DNA of 64,000 nucleotides from an uncultured bacterium (GTDB lineage Bacteria > Actinomycetota > Coriobacteriia > Coriobacteriales > Eggerthellaceae), in NCBI GenBank assembly GCA_905215325.1, contig CAJMPP010000005.1:1-64000 (forward strand), written 5' to 3'. The notes below the pieces were generated by a model. That model had not been told where the DNA came from. It saw only the letters and a list, made by a program, of their open reading frames with translations, and searched no databases. Shown piece by piece: positions 8,029-16,866 of the stretch. The position numbers and the translations under genes were made by a program. Positions within the stretch are counted from its first letter, which is position 1. Every line of letters starts with the position of its first letter.

Positions 8029-8433
8029 TCACTTATCAAACTCGTCCAAGCGTCTTTTTAGCAGCGAGGCTATTCGGGGAGCAGGGACTCCCAATTCAAG
8101 ACACTTGCGAATATAGTCATCCGTGAGAATTTCCGCTTCATCCCTCGAACCACTCGAATCGTAGTCACGAGAGGGAGCGACAAATGTGCCACGCCCCCTC
8201 AATGAATTGATGTATCCGTCGCGTTCGATGTCCTGATAGACCTTGCTCACGGTGTTGTAATTGATGCCAAGTTTGACCGAAAGTTCACGGACAGTGGGAA
8301 GACGCTCTCCCTCTACAAAGATACCGGATTCGATAAGGTACACCAGCCTATGGCGAAGCTGCAACCAGATGGGCATGCCGCTATCTTGATTGATCGTAAT
8401 TAGAGATATCTTGCCTTCTTCACTTACGCTCAA
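8029..8433 (-). CDS. GntR family regulator, YtrA subfamily
   Basis: A 134-residue short GntR protein. The winged helix spans about residues 15-85 with GMPIWLQLRHRLVYLIESG, LPTVRELSVKLGINYNTVSKVYQDIERDGYI and the wing LRGRGTFVAP. The C-terminal part is a short helical dimerisation segment, as in YtrA. The apparent start is TTG at 8433, preceded at a suitable distance by AAGGAT; no earlier ATG is available. YtrA-type regulators usually repress the operon they head, so the SPFH protein and hydrolase downstream are the probable targets. The signal is unknown. Confidence 0.85.
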   Translation of the reverse strand: MSVSEEGKISLITINQDSGMPIWLQLRHRLVYLIESGIFVEGERLPTVRELSVKLGINYNTVSKVYQDIERDGYINSLRGRGTFVAPSRDYDSSGSRDEAEILTDDYIRKCLELGVPAPRIASLLKRRLDEFDK

Positions 8434-8540
8434 GTCAGTTAATCCTTAGATTGATTGTTTTAGAACAGTATATCATCAGTACCTGCTTCCACTTCCGCGA
8501 TCGAAAGCGCTTGTCACTGAAAACAAGCACTCTCAATAGA

Positions 8541-8574
8541 AAGAGCCCGCACCGAAATAGCGGCACAGGCTCTT
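8541..8574 (-). terminator. Rho-independent terminator of the molybdoenzyme operon
   Basis: Arms at 8541-8554 and 8561-8574 form a 14-bp stem (GC plus some G-U pairs) with a six-base loop. On the minus strand it is followed by TTTCTATT. It stands about 25 bp past the stop of the torD-like gene. Confidence 0.75.
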
Positions 8575-8597
8575 AGCGCAGCGTCATTTAGCGCATG

Positions 8598-9263
8598 TTA
8601 GAACTCATTCAGAAGTTCGCGTTCCCCATCAAGGAACTCTCCGAGATACTCGGCAACGCCTTGGTAGAAAAGCGTTTCCGCATATCGAGAAAGCTCCTCG
8701 ACGAACAAGGGAACCCACTGATCAAGGTGCTCCGTAAAGAACGCCTTCTGAGCCGCCGCAACGGAATCAAGGCGAGAGGCGGCAAGAGCCAGATCATCCC
8801 CTGCCTCCTCCATTAAGCTACGGCACGAATCGCTCTCCAGCTGACACAGATGCGCCATGAAAAGCATCTCCATGGAGATGTGGTCTTCAGGCCAGTCGAA
8901 GGACTCCTTGTCAACAGAAAGGTGATGAGCGTTATAGACTTCGAGCACCTGGTTGCGCTGCTCTTGCATAATCATGTGGTTACCGCTCAGATAAACAGAC
9001 TCCGAGGTGAACACAGGATGAGCTGACATGTTAAGGAACAGGGCGCAGAATTCAGAGCGCACGTCCTGGGTGGCTTGATCAAGATCGGATTCACCGATCA
9101 TGGTCACGAATTCCGAGAGCTTGCTTCCCTCGACGGCGCCGAAAGAAGCCATGCCAGCGATAAAATCCTTGGTAACCTCTGTGCTGAACACATCAGCGAA
9201 GAACATATACGCCATGCGACGTGCATCGGCAACGAGGGCTCTCTCTCCGTACTCCAAAGGCAT
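8598..9263 (-). CDS. TorD/DmsD-family molybdoenzyme chaperone
   Basis: A 221-residue all-helical TorD-family protein. These cytoplasmic chaperones bind the twin-arginine leader and apo-form of one molybdopterin enzyme and hold it until the cofactor is inserted. The middle region carries a variant of the family's helix-connecting motif (DWPEDHISMEMLFMAHLCQLE, about residues 120-140). As last gene of the operon after catalytic, iron-sulfur and NrfD subunits, its client is almost certainly the 814-residue oxidoreductase at 10876-13320. AAGGAGG precedes the ATG. Confidence 0.85.
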   Translation of the reverse strand: MPLEYGERALVADARRMAYMFFADVFSTEVTKDFIAGMASFGAVEGSKLSEFVTMIGESDLDQATQDVRSEFCALFLNMSAHPVFTSESVYLSGNHMIMQEQRNQVLEVYNAHHLSVDKESFDWPEDHISMEMLFMAHLCQLESDSCRSLMEEAGDDLALAASRLDSVAAAQKAFFTEHLDQWVPLFVEELSRYAETLFYQGVAEYLGEFLDGERELLNEF

Positions 9264-9289
9264 CCTTGCCCCTCCTTAACAAATGCAGA

Positions 9290-10267
9290 CTAACCGATAA
9301 ACGTATACACACCTAGCATAGCTTGGTAAGCACTGGGACTCATGAGAACAGCATGCATGCCACCCGTGAGAATCACGAAGCGAAGGGTGAATCCGCCTAC
9401 CAGAGCAAACGCAGCAGCACCAAAATGCATCAATCGAGAGAGTTCCGGCTTATGCACGACATGAGCCAACTCCAGAACAGTGAGCACAAAGGGGATTGCC
9501 AGTCCAACGATTACCACAAGCACCCAGAACTGAATGCTCAAATCACCTTTGAGCAGGGTGTTTGCGCTGAGAACCTGACTCATGGAGCCGCCAAGGTGCA
9601 TACAGAACAGCGCCCCAAGCGTACACGCCTCAAGCACGATCAGCGCCACCAAGGCGATACTCACACGCTTAACGAAGATCGACGCTTCATCCGATTTCTC
9701 GAACAAAAGCGCTGCCAGAATCACACTGGCACCAGCGTCCAACGCAGAAATGGTGAATAGCACCGGGATAAGCGGCGTATTCCACAGCGGGATACTGTGA
9801 GCGCTCCACAGAAGAACGCCCGTGTACATCGCCACACCGAGACCGAACACGGCACCCAGTGCCATGCAAACCTTCGAAATCGTTTCAGCTCGACGTGCGA
9901 GAGGCCTGCAAAACGACTCGACAATAGCTACGATCTTCGAAGTTGAGAACACCGCGCAAAGCCCCATGGCGATCACCGCAGCAAATAGCAGCCACGCACC
10001 GATAGCCATCCAAGAGCTCGGGTTCACAAAACTCTTCCACATCATCATGGCTTGGAAGGGCTTGGCAACATCAACCACCAGAAACAGCAAGCCGACTATC
10101 AAAGCAATGGTACTTGTCCAGGCGCCGATAACCGTGACCTTAGGAAAAGCGTTCTTGCTCAAAAACCTCACAAGAGCAGTGACGAAAAACGCCCCGCCGG
10201 CAAGTCCTCCCAAGAACAAATATATGGCAGGCTCCCACACCCATGTGGTCTGAACCACACCAGACAT
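9290..10267 (-). CDS. NrfD/PsrC-type membrane quinol-interacting subunit
   Basis: A 325-residue integral membrane protein with about nine hydrophobic helices, starting VWEPAIYLFLGGLAGGAFF, the characteristic N-terminal helix of NrfD/PsrC. NrfD subunits bind menaquinol in the membrane and pass electrons to, or accept them from, a DmsB-like iron-sulfur subunit. Here it follows a dmsB-like gene by 72 bp and is followed by a torD-like gene 26 bp later. The absence of haem-ligating His clusters fits the NrfD rather than the NarI class. It should anchor the exported molybdoenzyme complex on the outer face of the membrane. Confidence 0.92.
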   Translation of the reverse strand: MSGVVQTTWVWEPAIYLFLGGLAGGAFFVTALVRFLSKNAFPKVTVIGAWTSTIALIVGLLFLVVDVAKPFQAMMMWKSFVNPSSWMAIGAWLLFAAVIAMGLCAVFSTSKIVAIVESFCRPLARRAETISKVCMALGAVFGLGVAMYTGVLLWSAHSIPLWNTPLIPVLFTISALDAGASVILAALLFEKSDEASIFVKRVSIALVALIVLEACTLGALFCMHLGGSMSQVLSANTLLKGDLSIQFWVLVVIVGLAIPFVLTVLELAHVVHKPELSRLMHFGAAAFALVGGFTLRFVILTGGMHAVLMSPSAYQAMLGVYTFIG

Positions 10268-10339
10268 CGGGCCACCTCCTCTCTACGACGAGCGGCCGTG
10301 GATAGCGCAACGCGGCCGCCGAATTCATCGATAGGGCTA

Positions 10340-10876
10340 CTAGAAGCCGCTCATGGTTTCGCGCGCCTTGACGCGGCCGTCAAGCCTCAAGGCCTCTTTT
10401 TCTTGAAGGATTTTCTTGATTTCGCTCTCGGTTCCAAAATACAAAGCGCGAGTCGGGCAAGTTGCCACGCAATGAGGCTCGGGGCGACCGTCCTCACCCG
10501 TCCCCAAGCTCAGGCACATATCGCATTTCGACATGCCGTCTTCATCGTAGCTCGGGACACCGAAGGGGCACGCAAAGAAGCAGTAGCGGCAACCTATGCA
10601 TTTGTCCTGGTCAACGACAACGATTCCATCTTCGGGGCGTTTGGTGATAGCGCCCGCAGGACACACGCTGGCGCAAGCAGGTTTTTCGCAATGCTGGCAC
10701 GAAAGGCTCTGGAAAACGCGGGTAACGTTGGGGAATTTGCCCGACGTATGCTCGATCACGTTGCGGCGGCTGACTCCGCCGGCCTTGATTCCATGCCACT
10801 GCTTGCAGGCAACTTGGCAGGCATAGCACTTAATGCAACGTTCCTCGTCGCAATAAATCATCAACTGATCAGACAT
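10340..10876 (-). CDS. DmsB-like ferredoxin subunit with four 4Fe-4S clusters
   Basis: A 178-residue electron-transfer subunit. Four cysteine groups are visible: CIKCYACQVACKQW near the N terminus, CQHCEKPACASVCP, CIGCRYCFFACPFG and the C-terminal CDMC paired with HCVATCP. This matches the DmsB/PsrB/NrfC family, which wires a molybdopterin catalytic subunit to an NrfD membrane partner. Its ATG overlaps the stop of the catalytic gene (TAATG arrangement), so the two are translationally coupled. It has no leader of its own and is presumably exported with the catalytic subunit. Confidence 0.95.
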   Translation of the reverse strand: MSDQLMIYCDEERCIKCYACQVACKQWHGIKAGGVSRRNVIEHTSGKFPNVTRVFQSLSCQHCEKPACASVCPAGAITKRPEDGIVVVDQDKCIGCRYCFFACPFGVPSYDEDGMSKCDMCLSLGTGEDGRPEPHCVATCPTRALYFGTESEIKKILQEKEALRLDGRVKARETMSGF

Positions 10877-13320
10877 TACAGCCCTCCGTTCTCGATGACG
10901 GTTTCATTCTTGGTCGGCTCTTTATCCCATTTGCTGATCTTGACAAGGGTCTGCTTAGCCGATGCAGTAGAGAACTTATCCCAGTTAGCGGGGTTGTTGT
11001 CATACAGATTGTTGCATTCAGCGCCGCCATCGACATACCCATACCCAGGCAAGTCAAGCTCTTGGCAGTCCTGCCACCAGCCACGACGTGCCATAAGGAC
11101 CTCGGGAGAAATGCCCTCGAACAACTTGGCCTTGAGAACGACCCAACCATGGGGGGAATCGACCCTGACCCAATCGCCATCGGCTATGCCATATTTCGCT
11201 GCCGTATCAGGGTTGATCTTGACCCAGGGATACGGCTCGATCTCGCGGCACCACGGCAGGTTGTTGCGGTGGCTATGCTCCGCCAAACGATGCCCGTGGA
11301 CATCGGAGAAGATCAGCGGGTATTCCTTGGCGATATCAGGGGTGCCGGCCAGCGACTCGGGAGGACCGACGTACTCGGGCAGATAGCCAAGCTTGCCCTC
11401 GTCGGTATTGTCGACTTTGCCGCCGAACAGTTCGTGATATGCCTGAACCTTGTTATTGGGCAGCTTGGAGAACAGCTTCTGGTAACGCTTGTACTCAGGC
11501 TCTACCATAACGCGCTCTTCGACAGGACGCTCGACGAAGACACCCTTGTCGTTCTTGGGGTCGCGGAGCTCTTCCAGCGTGAAACCGGAGCCCTCGAGCA
11601 GCTGGCGAAGCATGCCGTCGGTGTCACCGCCCCACCAGTCCTTCTCGAAGCCCATACGCTTTGCAAGCTCGGCATAGATGCGATAGTCCGACATGGATTC
11701 GCCCAGGGGCTCGATAAGCTTGTGGTTGAGGCCCAGGAACGTGCCCTCAAGACGGTTCTTGATGCCCAGCTGATCGGATGCCTCATACTGGGTGCAAGCA
11801 GGCAGAACGATGTCGCAATAATTGCACGTGTCGTTCCAGTTCGTATCCATACAGAAATGGAAATCAAGCTTGGCCAGGCATTCCGCCGTACGCTTAGGCT
11901 GACGCAGGCAGGAAAGCGAGTTGGTTGCATGCGAGAAAATGACACGGGGCTTCTTCGGGTGGTCCGAATCGATGGCCTCGATCACACGCGGATTGCACGA
12001 GGAGAGCGAATAGGCAAAATCCTTGTAGAAATCGCGCGGGAACTCAGGGCACAGCAGCTTGGAGGTACCAGCGGGCCAGCCATGCTCGATGTCCTCGGGC
12101 GTAGCCTCGAGCTTGTCGAACTCGTGGAAGGTGGGCAGGAACCAATCCATGTCGGAAATCTCAAACAACGGAGGCGGAAGCTGCAGGCCGGCGCCGTTGC
12201 CGCCGGGAACGTCGAGATTGCCCGTGATCGCCTGAATCAGGAAGATCGACACAGCGGTCCACGTACCGTCGTTGGTCTGGTCGCCAAAGCCGTTGCCATC
12301 CATCAGAGCCATGGGCTTGATGGTGCCCATCATGCGGGCGATCTGATAAATCTGCTCGACGGGAACACCCGTGATCTCGCTTGCCCACTCGGGCGTGAAC
12401 TGCTTCACATGCTCGGCAAGCTTGTCGAAGCCGTTGACCCAGTTATCGCAGAAATCGTGATCGTAGAGGTCCTCGCCGATGATGACATGCAAGATCGCCA
12501 GCGCCAAAGCGCCGTCGGTACCAGGACGAACGGGTACCCAGATGTCAGAGTGCGCGCCAAGCGTATTGAGCATCGGGCGAATGTCGATGGTGACCATGCC
12601 GCGATCGCGCTGGTCGAGACGATTCGCGTTCTGGCCGCGCGTCTGATTGACGCCGGTATTCTCCTTGTTATGACCCCAGCAAACCAGCAGGTTGGTCTTG
12701 TCGATCTGGCCGGGGAACGTGGAGGCCGAACCGATGGTGCAGGCCTTCGTGGTTTCGCGCTGGTCCCAGCAGATGCCGTTATGGCACCAGTTGGGCGAAC
12801 CATACAGGTTAAGGAAGCGCTGACCCAAAACGTCGACAACCTCGGCGGACTGACCGGACAAGATGAAGAACGTCTCGGGACCGTACTCCTCGGCCGCCTT
12901 CTTCAGCGCGTTGGCGATGGCGTCGAGAGCCTCGTCCCAGCTGATGCGCTCAAACTTGCCGCTTCCCTTCTCGCCCACAAGCTTCATGGGATACAGGATA
13001 CGGGAAGGGTCATACACGAGCTGGGGTGCAGAGTTGCCCTTCGCGCAGAGCGTGCAAGTGCCATGGTCGCCGTTGTTGCCTGCCCAGGGGTTACCCTCAA
13101 CGTGCTTGAAAACGCCGTCCTCCACCGTGCACAACGTACCGCAATACGTCTCGGAAACGCCGCACATCTGGCACCACATGTGCTTAACTTCGACCTTGCC
13201 CTTCGGGGCTTCCTCTGCGGCAGATGCCACAAGCGGAGTAGCCGCCATGCCCGTCACTGCGGTCATGGCGCCAAGCGCAGCGGCTCCCTTAAGAAAACCT
13301 CGTCTTGAGATCTCCCCCAT
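10876..13320 (-). CDS. TAT-exported molybdopterin oxidoreductase catalytic subunit
   Basis: An 814-residue DMSO reductase superfamily protein. Residues 5-11 (SRRGFLK) and the following hydrophobic stretch form a twin-arginine signal. The N-terminal iron-sulfur region has Cys at 50, 53, 60, 64, 89 and 92. A second Cys-rich stretch (C179, C184, C194; WCHNGICWD) lies where the molybdenum ligand is expected. The C-terminal molybdopterin-dinucleotide domain contains DVHGHRLAEHSHRNNLPW and VKINPDTAAKYGIADGDWVRV. With the following dmsB, nrfD and torD homologues it forms an exported respiratory complex. In Eggerthellaceae this family includes catechol dehydroxylases and other specialised reductases, so calling it a DMSO reductase would overstate the evidence; the substrate is unknown. 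Confidence 0.9.
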   Translation of the reverse strand: MGEISRRGFLKGAAALGAMTAVTGMAATPLVASAAEEAPKGKVEVKHMWCQMCGVSETYCGTLCTVEDGVFKHVEGNPWAGNNGDHGTCTLCAKGNSAPQLVYDPSRILYPMKLVGEKGSGKFERISWDEALDAIANALKKAAEEYGPETFFILSGQSAEVVDVLGQRFLNLYGSPNWCHNGICWDQRETTKACTIGSASTFPGQIDKTNLLVCWGHNKENTGVNQTRGQNANRLDQRDRGMVTIDIRPMLNTLGAHSDIWVPVRPGTDGALALAILHVIIGEDLYDHDFCDNWVNGFDKLAEHVKQFTPEWASEITGVPVEQIYQIARMMGTIKPMALMDGNGFGDQTNDGTWTAVSIFLIQAITGNLDVPGGNGAGLQLPPPLFEISDMDWFLPTFHEFDKLEATPEDIEHGWPAGTSKLLCPEFPRDFYKDFAYSLSSCNPRVIEAIDSDHPKKPRVIFSHATNSLSCLRQPKRTAECLAKLDFHFCMDTNWNDTCNYCDIVLPACTQYEASDQLGIKNRLEGTFLGLNHKLIEPLGESMSDYRIYAELAKRMGFEKDWWGGDTDGMLRQLLEGSGFTLEELRDPKNDKGVFVERPVEERVMVEPEYKRYQKLFSKLPNNKVQAYHELFGGKVDNTDEGKLGYLPEYVGPPESLAGTPDIAKEYPLIFSDVHGHRLAEHSHRNNLPWCREIEPYPWVKINPDTAAKYGIADGDWVRVDSPHGWVVLKAKLFEGISPEVLMARRGWWQDCQELDLPGYGYVDGGAECNNLYDNNPANWDKFSTASAKQTLVKISKWDKEPTKNETVIENGGL

Positions 13321-13758
13321 GATTCCCTCCTATCTCAGACATACAACTCAGCGGTGCATCCCGCTTTCATAGGCTTCTTTCGCCTATTTGCATATTGTCA
13401 TATTACCGTAATTCATTAATTTTTATATTATCCTATTTTTAGGATAAGGAAATCGGTATTCGAAATTGATGCAACCAACTTCGAATACCGAGCATCAGAA
13501 AACGAAATGCCCAGGTTAGAGTGTTATTTTCCGATAACGGCAAAAGAAGATGCATTCGTCAACGATGAGGCTGGCGTTGGAGATGCTGGCAAAGTTCCGT
13601 ACCGATTAGGTGCTGGAAAAGTTGGAGCGGTCAAGGTTTCTTGGATGGAACGATGGGCTTCTTCGAGCACCCGGCCCGCATGTCTCATTGCCATCTTGCA
13701 TCGCCTGCTCGATCGAGCCCTGAAGAAACCGCGGCAGCCCCTGCGATACCGCAAGCAG
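13321..13758. other. regulatory gap upstream of the molybdoenzyme operon
   Basis: The first 120 bases upstream of the catalytic gene are AT-rich and should hold its promoter. Two strong dyads occur. TTATCCTA (13428-13435) pairs with TAGGATAA (13440-13447) across four T. CGGTATTCGAA (13454-13464) pairs perfectly with 13480-13490 across 15 bases. The first could be an operator. The second could be the LysR gene's terminator or a second operator. I see no convincing gene in 13500-13758. Confidence 0.5.
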
Positions 13759-14625
13759 CTAAGCCTCGATATGCGAGCTCATGTAATCGATGAACTTCCT
13801 GGTGGCGATGGGCATGGTTTCCCAGCTTCGCCATGCCGCCACCACGTCGCGCGATGGCGCCGCCGCGATCGGAAGCACCTTGATGTCGGCGCGCACACCC
13901 TCCACGGTGCGGCGATAGAGCATGCTGACGCCCAAGCCCTCCTCGACCATCGCCATGATGGTGTAGTCGTCGGTCACCTCGCCCGTCACCAGCGGCTGCA
14001 GCCCATGGGCGGCAAACGCATCGAGCACCAGGCTCTGCTCGCCCTCGTCAAGTAGAAGGAAAGGTTCGGCCGCCAGATCTTCAAGCGTCACCTGCTCTTT
14101 AGCGGCCAGCGGATGTTCGGAGGACACCAGCGCCACCATCTCGTCGTGATAGACCATATGCATGTCCAGACCTGCCGTGAAACCCCGCGCGGTAAAGCAA
14201 AAATCGACCGCGCCGTCATGCACCCACTGGGCATTGCGCGTGTAATCGCCCTGCTTAAGGGTGAAGTGCACGCCAGGATGCAAAGAGCTGAATCCGCGGA
14301 TCACGCGCGGCAGCACGGTACGGCTCACGTTGGTGAAGGTTGCGATGCGGATGTCGGTCGAGGACAGGCCTAGCAACTCTTGGCGCTTTCCCTCAAGCTC
14401 GGCCTCGGCCGTCACGATCTGGCGCAGGTAGGGCAGATACTGCTTCCCGTCGCGCGTGAGCGAAACGCCCTGCTTGCCCCGCTCCAGAATCGTGGTTCCC
14501 AGCTCGCGCTCGAGCGCCTTGACCGCCTGGCTGACCGCGCTTTGCGTGTAGCCCAGCTCGTCGGCTGCCGCCTTAAGGCTCCCGCGATCGACCACCGCGC
14601 AAACGACCTGATACCGTGATGCCAT
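13759..14625 (-). CDS. LysR family transcriptional regulator
   Basis: A 288-residue LysR regulator. The winged helix-turn-helix (residues 1-60) includes GSLKAAADELGYTQSAVSQAVKALERELG, and the periplasmic-binding-protein-like effector domain follows, with FTARGFTAGLDMHMVYHDEM and the typical LDEGEQSLVLDAF segment. It is divergent from the EamA-type transporter at 14785, which is the most likely target. LysR proteins usually repress themselves and activate the neighbour in response to a small molecule. Effector unknown. Confidence 0.93.
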   Translation of the reverse strand: MASRYQVVCAVVDRGSLKAAADELGYTQSAVSQAVKALERELGTTILERGKQGVSLTRDGKQYLPYLRQIVTAEAELEGKRQELLGLSSTDIRIATFTNVSRTVLPRVIRGFSSLHPGVHFTLKQGDYTRNAQWVHDGAVDFCFTARGFTAGLDMHMVYHDEMVALVSSEHPLAAKEQVTLEDLAAEPFLLLDEGEQSLVLDAFAAHGLQPLVTGEVTDDYTIMAMVEEGLGVSMLYRRTVEGVRADIKVLPIAAAPSRDVVAAWRSWETMPIATRKFIDYMSSHIEA

Positions 14626-14784
14626 AAAGCCTCCGTAGCAAAAAAGACCGTGACACCTTTTGCCCGGCCTGTTTATCTTCTATTAGCATTGCTTAATCAT
14701 ACTGAAGATACATTCGCTTTACTACATCGTTCTAACAGCGCACAATCCTTTTCGTTGAAACGATTTCGAAACAGAAGGAATCCC

Positions 14785-15693
14785 ATGGACCGCAAAAAGG
14801 CAATCGCGCTCTCGTTTTCCGTCCCCGTCGCATGGGGCTTCTCATACCCCTTGATGAAGATCGGCATGGAGGGCATGAACGCCACGAGCATCGTCGCGCT
14901 GCGCTGCACCATCGCCTTCATCGTCTGCGTGCTGCTTTTCCACAAGTGCACCTTCCGCATCAGCCGCAACCTCATCGTTCGCGCCGCCATCATCGGCGCC
15001 ATCATGGCGGTCGAGCTTACGTGCATGTGCCTGGGATCGAGCCTCACCTCCGCTTCCACGGCCGGCTTTTTGCAGAGCCTGACGGTGGTGATCGTGCCGT
15101 TCGCCAACGCGTTGCTGCTGCGCCGAGCCCCCGAGCGCAAGGTGCTCGTCGGCATCGCCATCGTCACCGGCGGCATGCTGCTGCTCTCGGGCGCCGACTT
15201 CACCAGCCTCAACCCCGGCGCGCTCGTCATGCTGCTTTCGGCCTTCGTCTACGCCGCCCACATCATCATCAGCAAGCGCTTCGTCGAACAGGTCGACCCG
15301 CTGGCTTTGGGTGTTTGGCAGCTGGCCTTCGCCGGCCTGTTCTCGGGCATCGGGGCGGCCGCGCTCGGCGGCATCACGTTTCCCAGCACCCCGACCGAGC
15401 TCACGGTCATCGTCGCCCTCGCGCTCATCTGCTCGGCTTACGGCTTCATCACCCAGGCTTACGTGCAGCCGCATGTTCCCGCCGAGACCACCGGGTTCGC
15501 CTTCTCGCTCGAGCCGGTCTGTTCTGCGGTGTTCTCGTTTTTCCTTGTTGGCGAGGTCTTGACCCCCATCGCCTTCCTGGGTGCGGCGCTCATCATGGCC
15601 GGCGTGTTCGTCGCCACCATCGAACCGCCTCGCCTGCATGCCCCGGCCTATCCGCAAGAGGCGATGGCGGTGGAACCCAAGCGGGTTTCGTAA
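14785..15693 (+). CDS. DMT superfamily transporter (EamA family)
   Basis: A 302-residue drug/metabolite transporter with ten hydrophobic helices in two EamA repeats. The first repeat starts IALSFSVPVAWGFSYPLMKIG and includes LRCTIAFIVCVLLF; the second includes YAAHIIISKRFVEQVDPLALGVWQ and ends ALIMAGVFVATIE. I chose the ATG at 14785 because AGAAGGA lies seven bases upstream and the protein then begins with a short basic stretch before TM1. Such carriers export amino acids, sugars or toxic metabolites. Divergent LysR control suggests induction by its substrate, which cannot be named. Confidence 0.92.
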   Translation: MDRKKAIALSFSVPVAWGFSYPLMKIGMEGMNATSIVALRCTIAFIVCVLLFHKCTFRISRNLIVRAAIIGAIMAVELTCMCLGSSLTSASTAGFLQSLTVVIVPFANALLLRRAPERKVLVGIAIVTGGMLLLSGADFTSLNPGALVMLLSAFVYAAHIIISKRFVEQVDPLALGVWQLAFAGLFSGIGAAALGGITFPSTPTELTVIVALALICSAYGFITQAYVQPHVPAETTGFAFSLEPVCSAVFSFFLVGEVLTPIAFLGAALIMAGVFVATIEPPRLHAPAYPQEAMAVEPKRVS

Positions 15694-15701
15694 GCCGCTC
15701 C

Positions 15702-15866
15702 CCGATCGCGCGCAACGTCTATTCGGAGATACCGCCAAAGGTCGAATACGAATTGAGCGAAATCGGCCACAAGTTCCAAAACGTGCTAGCGGCACTCGAA
15801 GTCTGGGGAAACGAGTACATCGAATACCTGAAAGGGCGCAACGACACCTCAACCCGCTACAGTTAA
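15702..15866 (+). pseudogene. C-terminal remnant of an HxlR-type regulator
   Basis: About 53 codons just after the transporter encode VYSEIPPKVEYELSEIG and then LAALEVWGNEYI before a stop at 15864. This matches the conserved C-terminal half of the HxlR winged-helix family, where the wing VPPKVEYSLTELG and the following helix with LxxLxxWG are diagnostic. The recognition helix and start codon are missing, and the frame upstream runs antiparallel to nothing useful inside the transporter gene. It looks like the surviving end of a deleted regulator gene. Confidence 0.65.
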
Positions 15867-15893
15867 GTGCGCAAAAGCGGAGCAACCGCTCCC

Positions 15894-16736
15894 CTACAGC
15901 GCCTTCATGCGCACGCTCATGTCGAGGGGTTTGGCGAAATGCAGGCAGGTGGTGGCCAGGCCGTCCACGCCGGTGGCCGCGTACTCGGCGGCATTGCCCA
16001 GGTTGACGCCGCCTGCGGCGATGAGCGTAACGTGCGGATTGATGGCCTTGAGCTGCGGCACCAGCTGCGCGACCTGCTCAGGCGCCACCTTGTCAAGCTG
16101 CACGCCGTCGACGCCGGCCTCCACCAGGCGCGCGGCGTCTTCTATGCTCGACTCGACGAACAGCTTCTTCTCGCACACCTTCGCCTTGAGCTGCGGCACG
16201 TCGGCGATGAACTTCTCAAGCCCGCCATAGAAGGTCAGGTGGTGCTCGAACACGAGCACTGTCTCGCTCAGCCCCAGGCGATGCGGGAACGCGCCGCCTA
16301 CCGTGAGAGCCTTGACGTCGAAGGGCTTGGTGCCGGGCATGAGCTTGCGGGTGGAAAGCACCTCACACAGCAGGTTCACGGCATGCACGGCATCCACCAT
16401 CTGCTTGGCCTTGGTAGCGAGCGCGCAATAGTACTCGAAGATGTTCAGGCAGATCTTCCAGCCCATATGCAGGCCGGCAGCAGGGCCTTCAACGGTCATG
16501 AATACATCGCCGGGCGCAAGCATGCTGCCGCTGGGAAGCGCCTCAACAACCGTGCAGCCGAAACGGCCGAAGATGCGGGCAGCCTCCTCGGTCCCGCAAA
16601 GCAGGGCCGCATCGCGCGTGTAGTACTCCATGCGACCTGCCTGCCCGCCGATGCCCAACACATGCGTGGTCAGGTCGATCCCGCTGGGGATGTCGGAGGC
16701 GATAAGCTCATCGAGATAGCTGTCCGGGATATACAT
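15894..16736 (-). CDS. modD: ModD protein (QPRTase-like, molybdate locus)
   Basis: A 280-residue protein of the ModD family, related in fold to nicotinate-nucleotide pyrophosphorylase. Recognisable parts are DIPSGIDLTTHVLGI at the start, STRKLMPGTKPFDVKAL with the phosphate-binding Arg/Lys pair, GGAFPHRLGLSETVLVFEHH, and the terminal GVNLGNAAEYAATGVDGLATT. ModD genes accompany modABC, but their reaction is not established. The ATG at 16736 is preceded by an ideal AAGGAGG, so I rejected the longer in-frame start at 16886. It follows modC by 130 bp and is probably the last gene of the operon. Confidence 0.88.
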   Translation of the reverse strand: MYIPDSYLDELIASDIPSGIDLTTHVLGIGGQAGRMEYYTRDAALLCGTEEAARIFGRFGCTVVEALPSGSMLAPGDVFMTVEGPAAGLHMGWKICLNIFEYYCALATKAKQMVDAVHAVNLLCEVLSTRKLMPGTKPFDVKALTVGGAFPHRLGLSETVLVFEHHLTFYGGLEKFIADVPQLKAKVCEKKLFVESSIEDAARLVEAGVDGVQLDKVAPEQVAQLVPQLKAINPHVTLIAAGGVNLGNAAEYAATGVDGLATTCLHFAKPLDMSVRMKAL

Positions 16737-16866
16737 ATGATTCCTCCTTGCGCTGCTTAGCGCGTGGTTTTCCTTCATGACGATGATACCGCTTGCCGGG
16801 ACCGCAACGCACGCGGCATCGGCACCCGTTGCCGGCGCGCCAACGCCAGACACGGCCTTCCGCCGC

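Noticed and set aside
11062..13308. Long open frame on the plus strand opposite the molybdoenzyme catalytic gene
   Set aside because: It mirrors a well-recognised gene in a GC-rich genome, has no family motif and is Arg/Gly/His-rich as antisense frames are.
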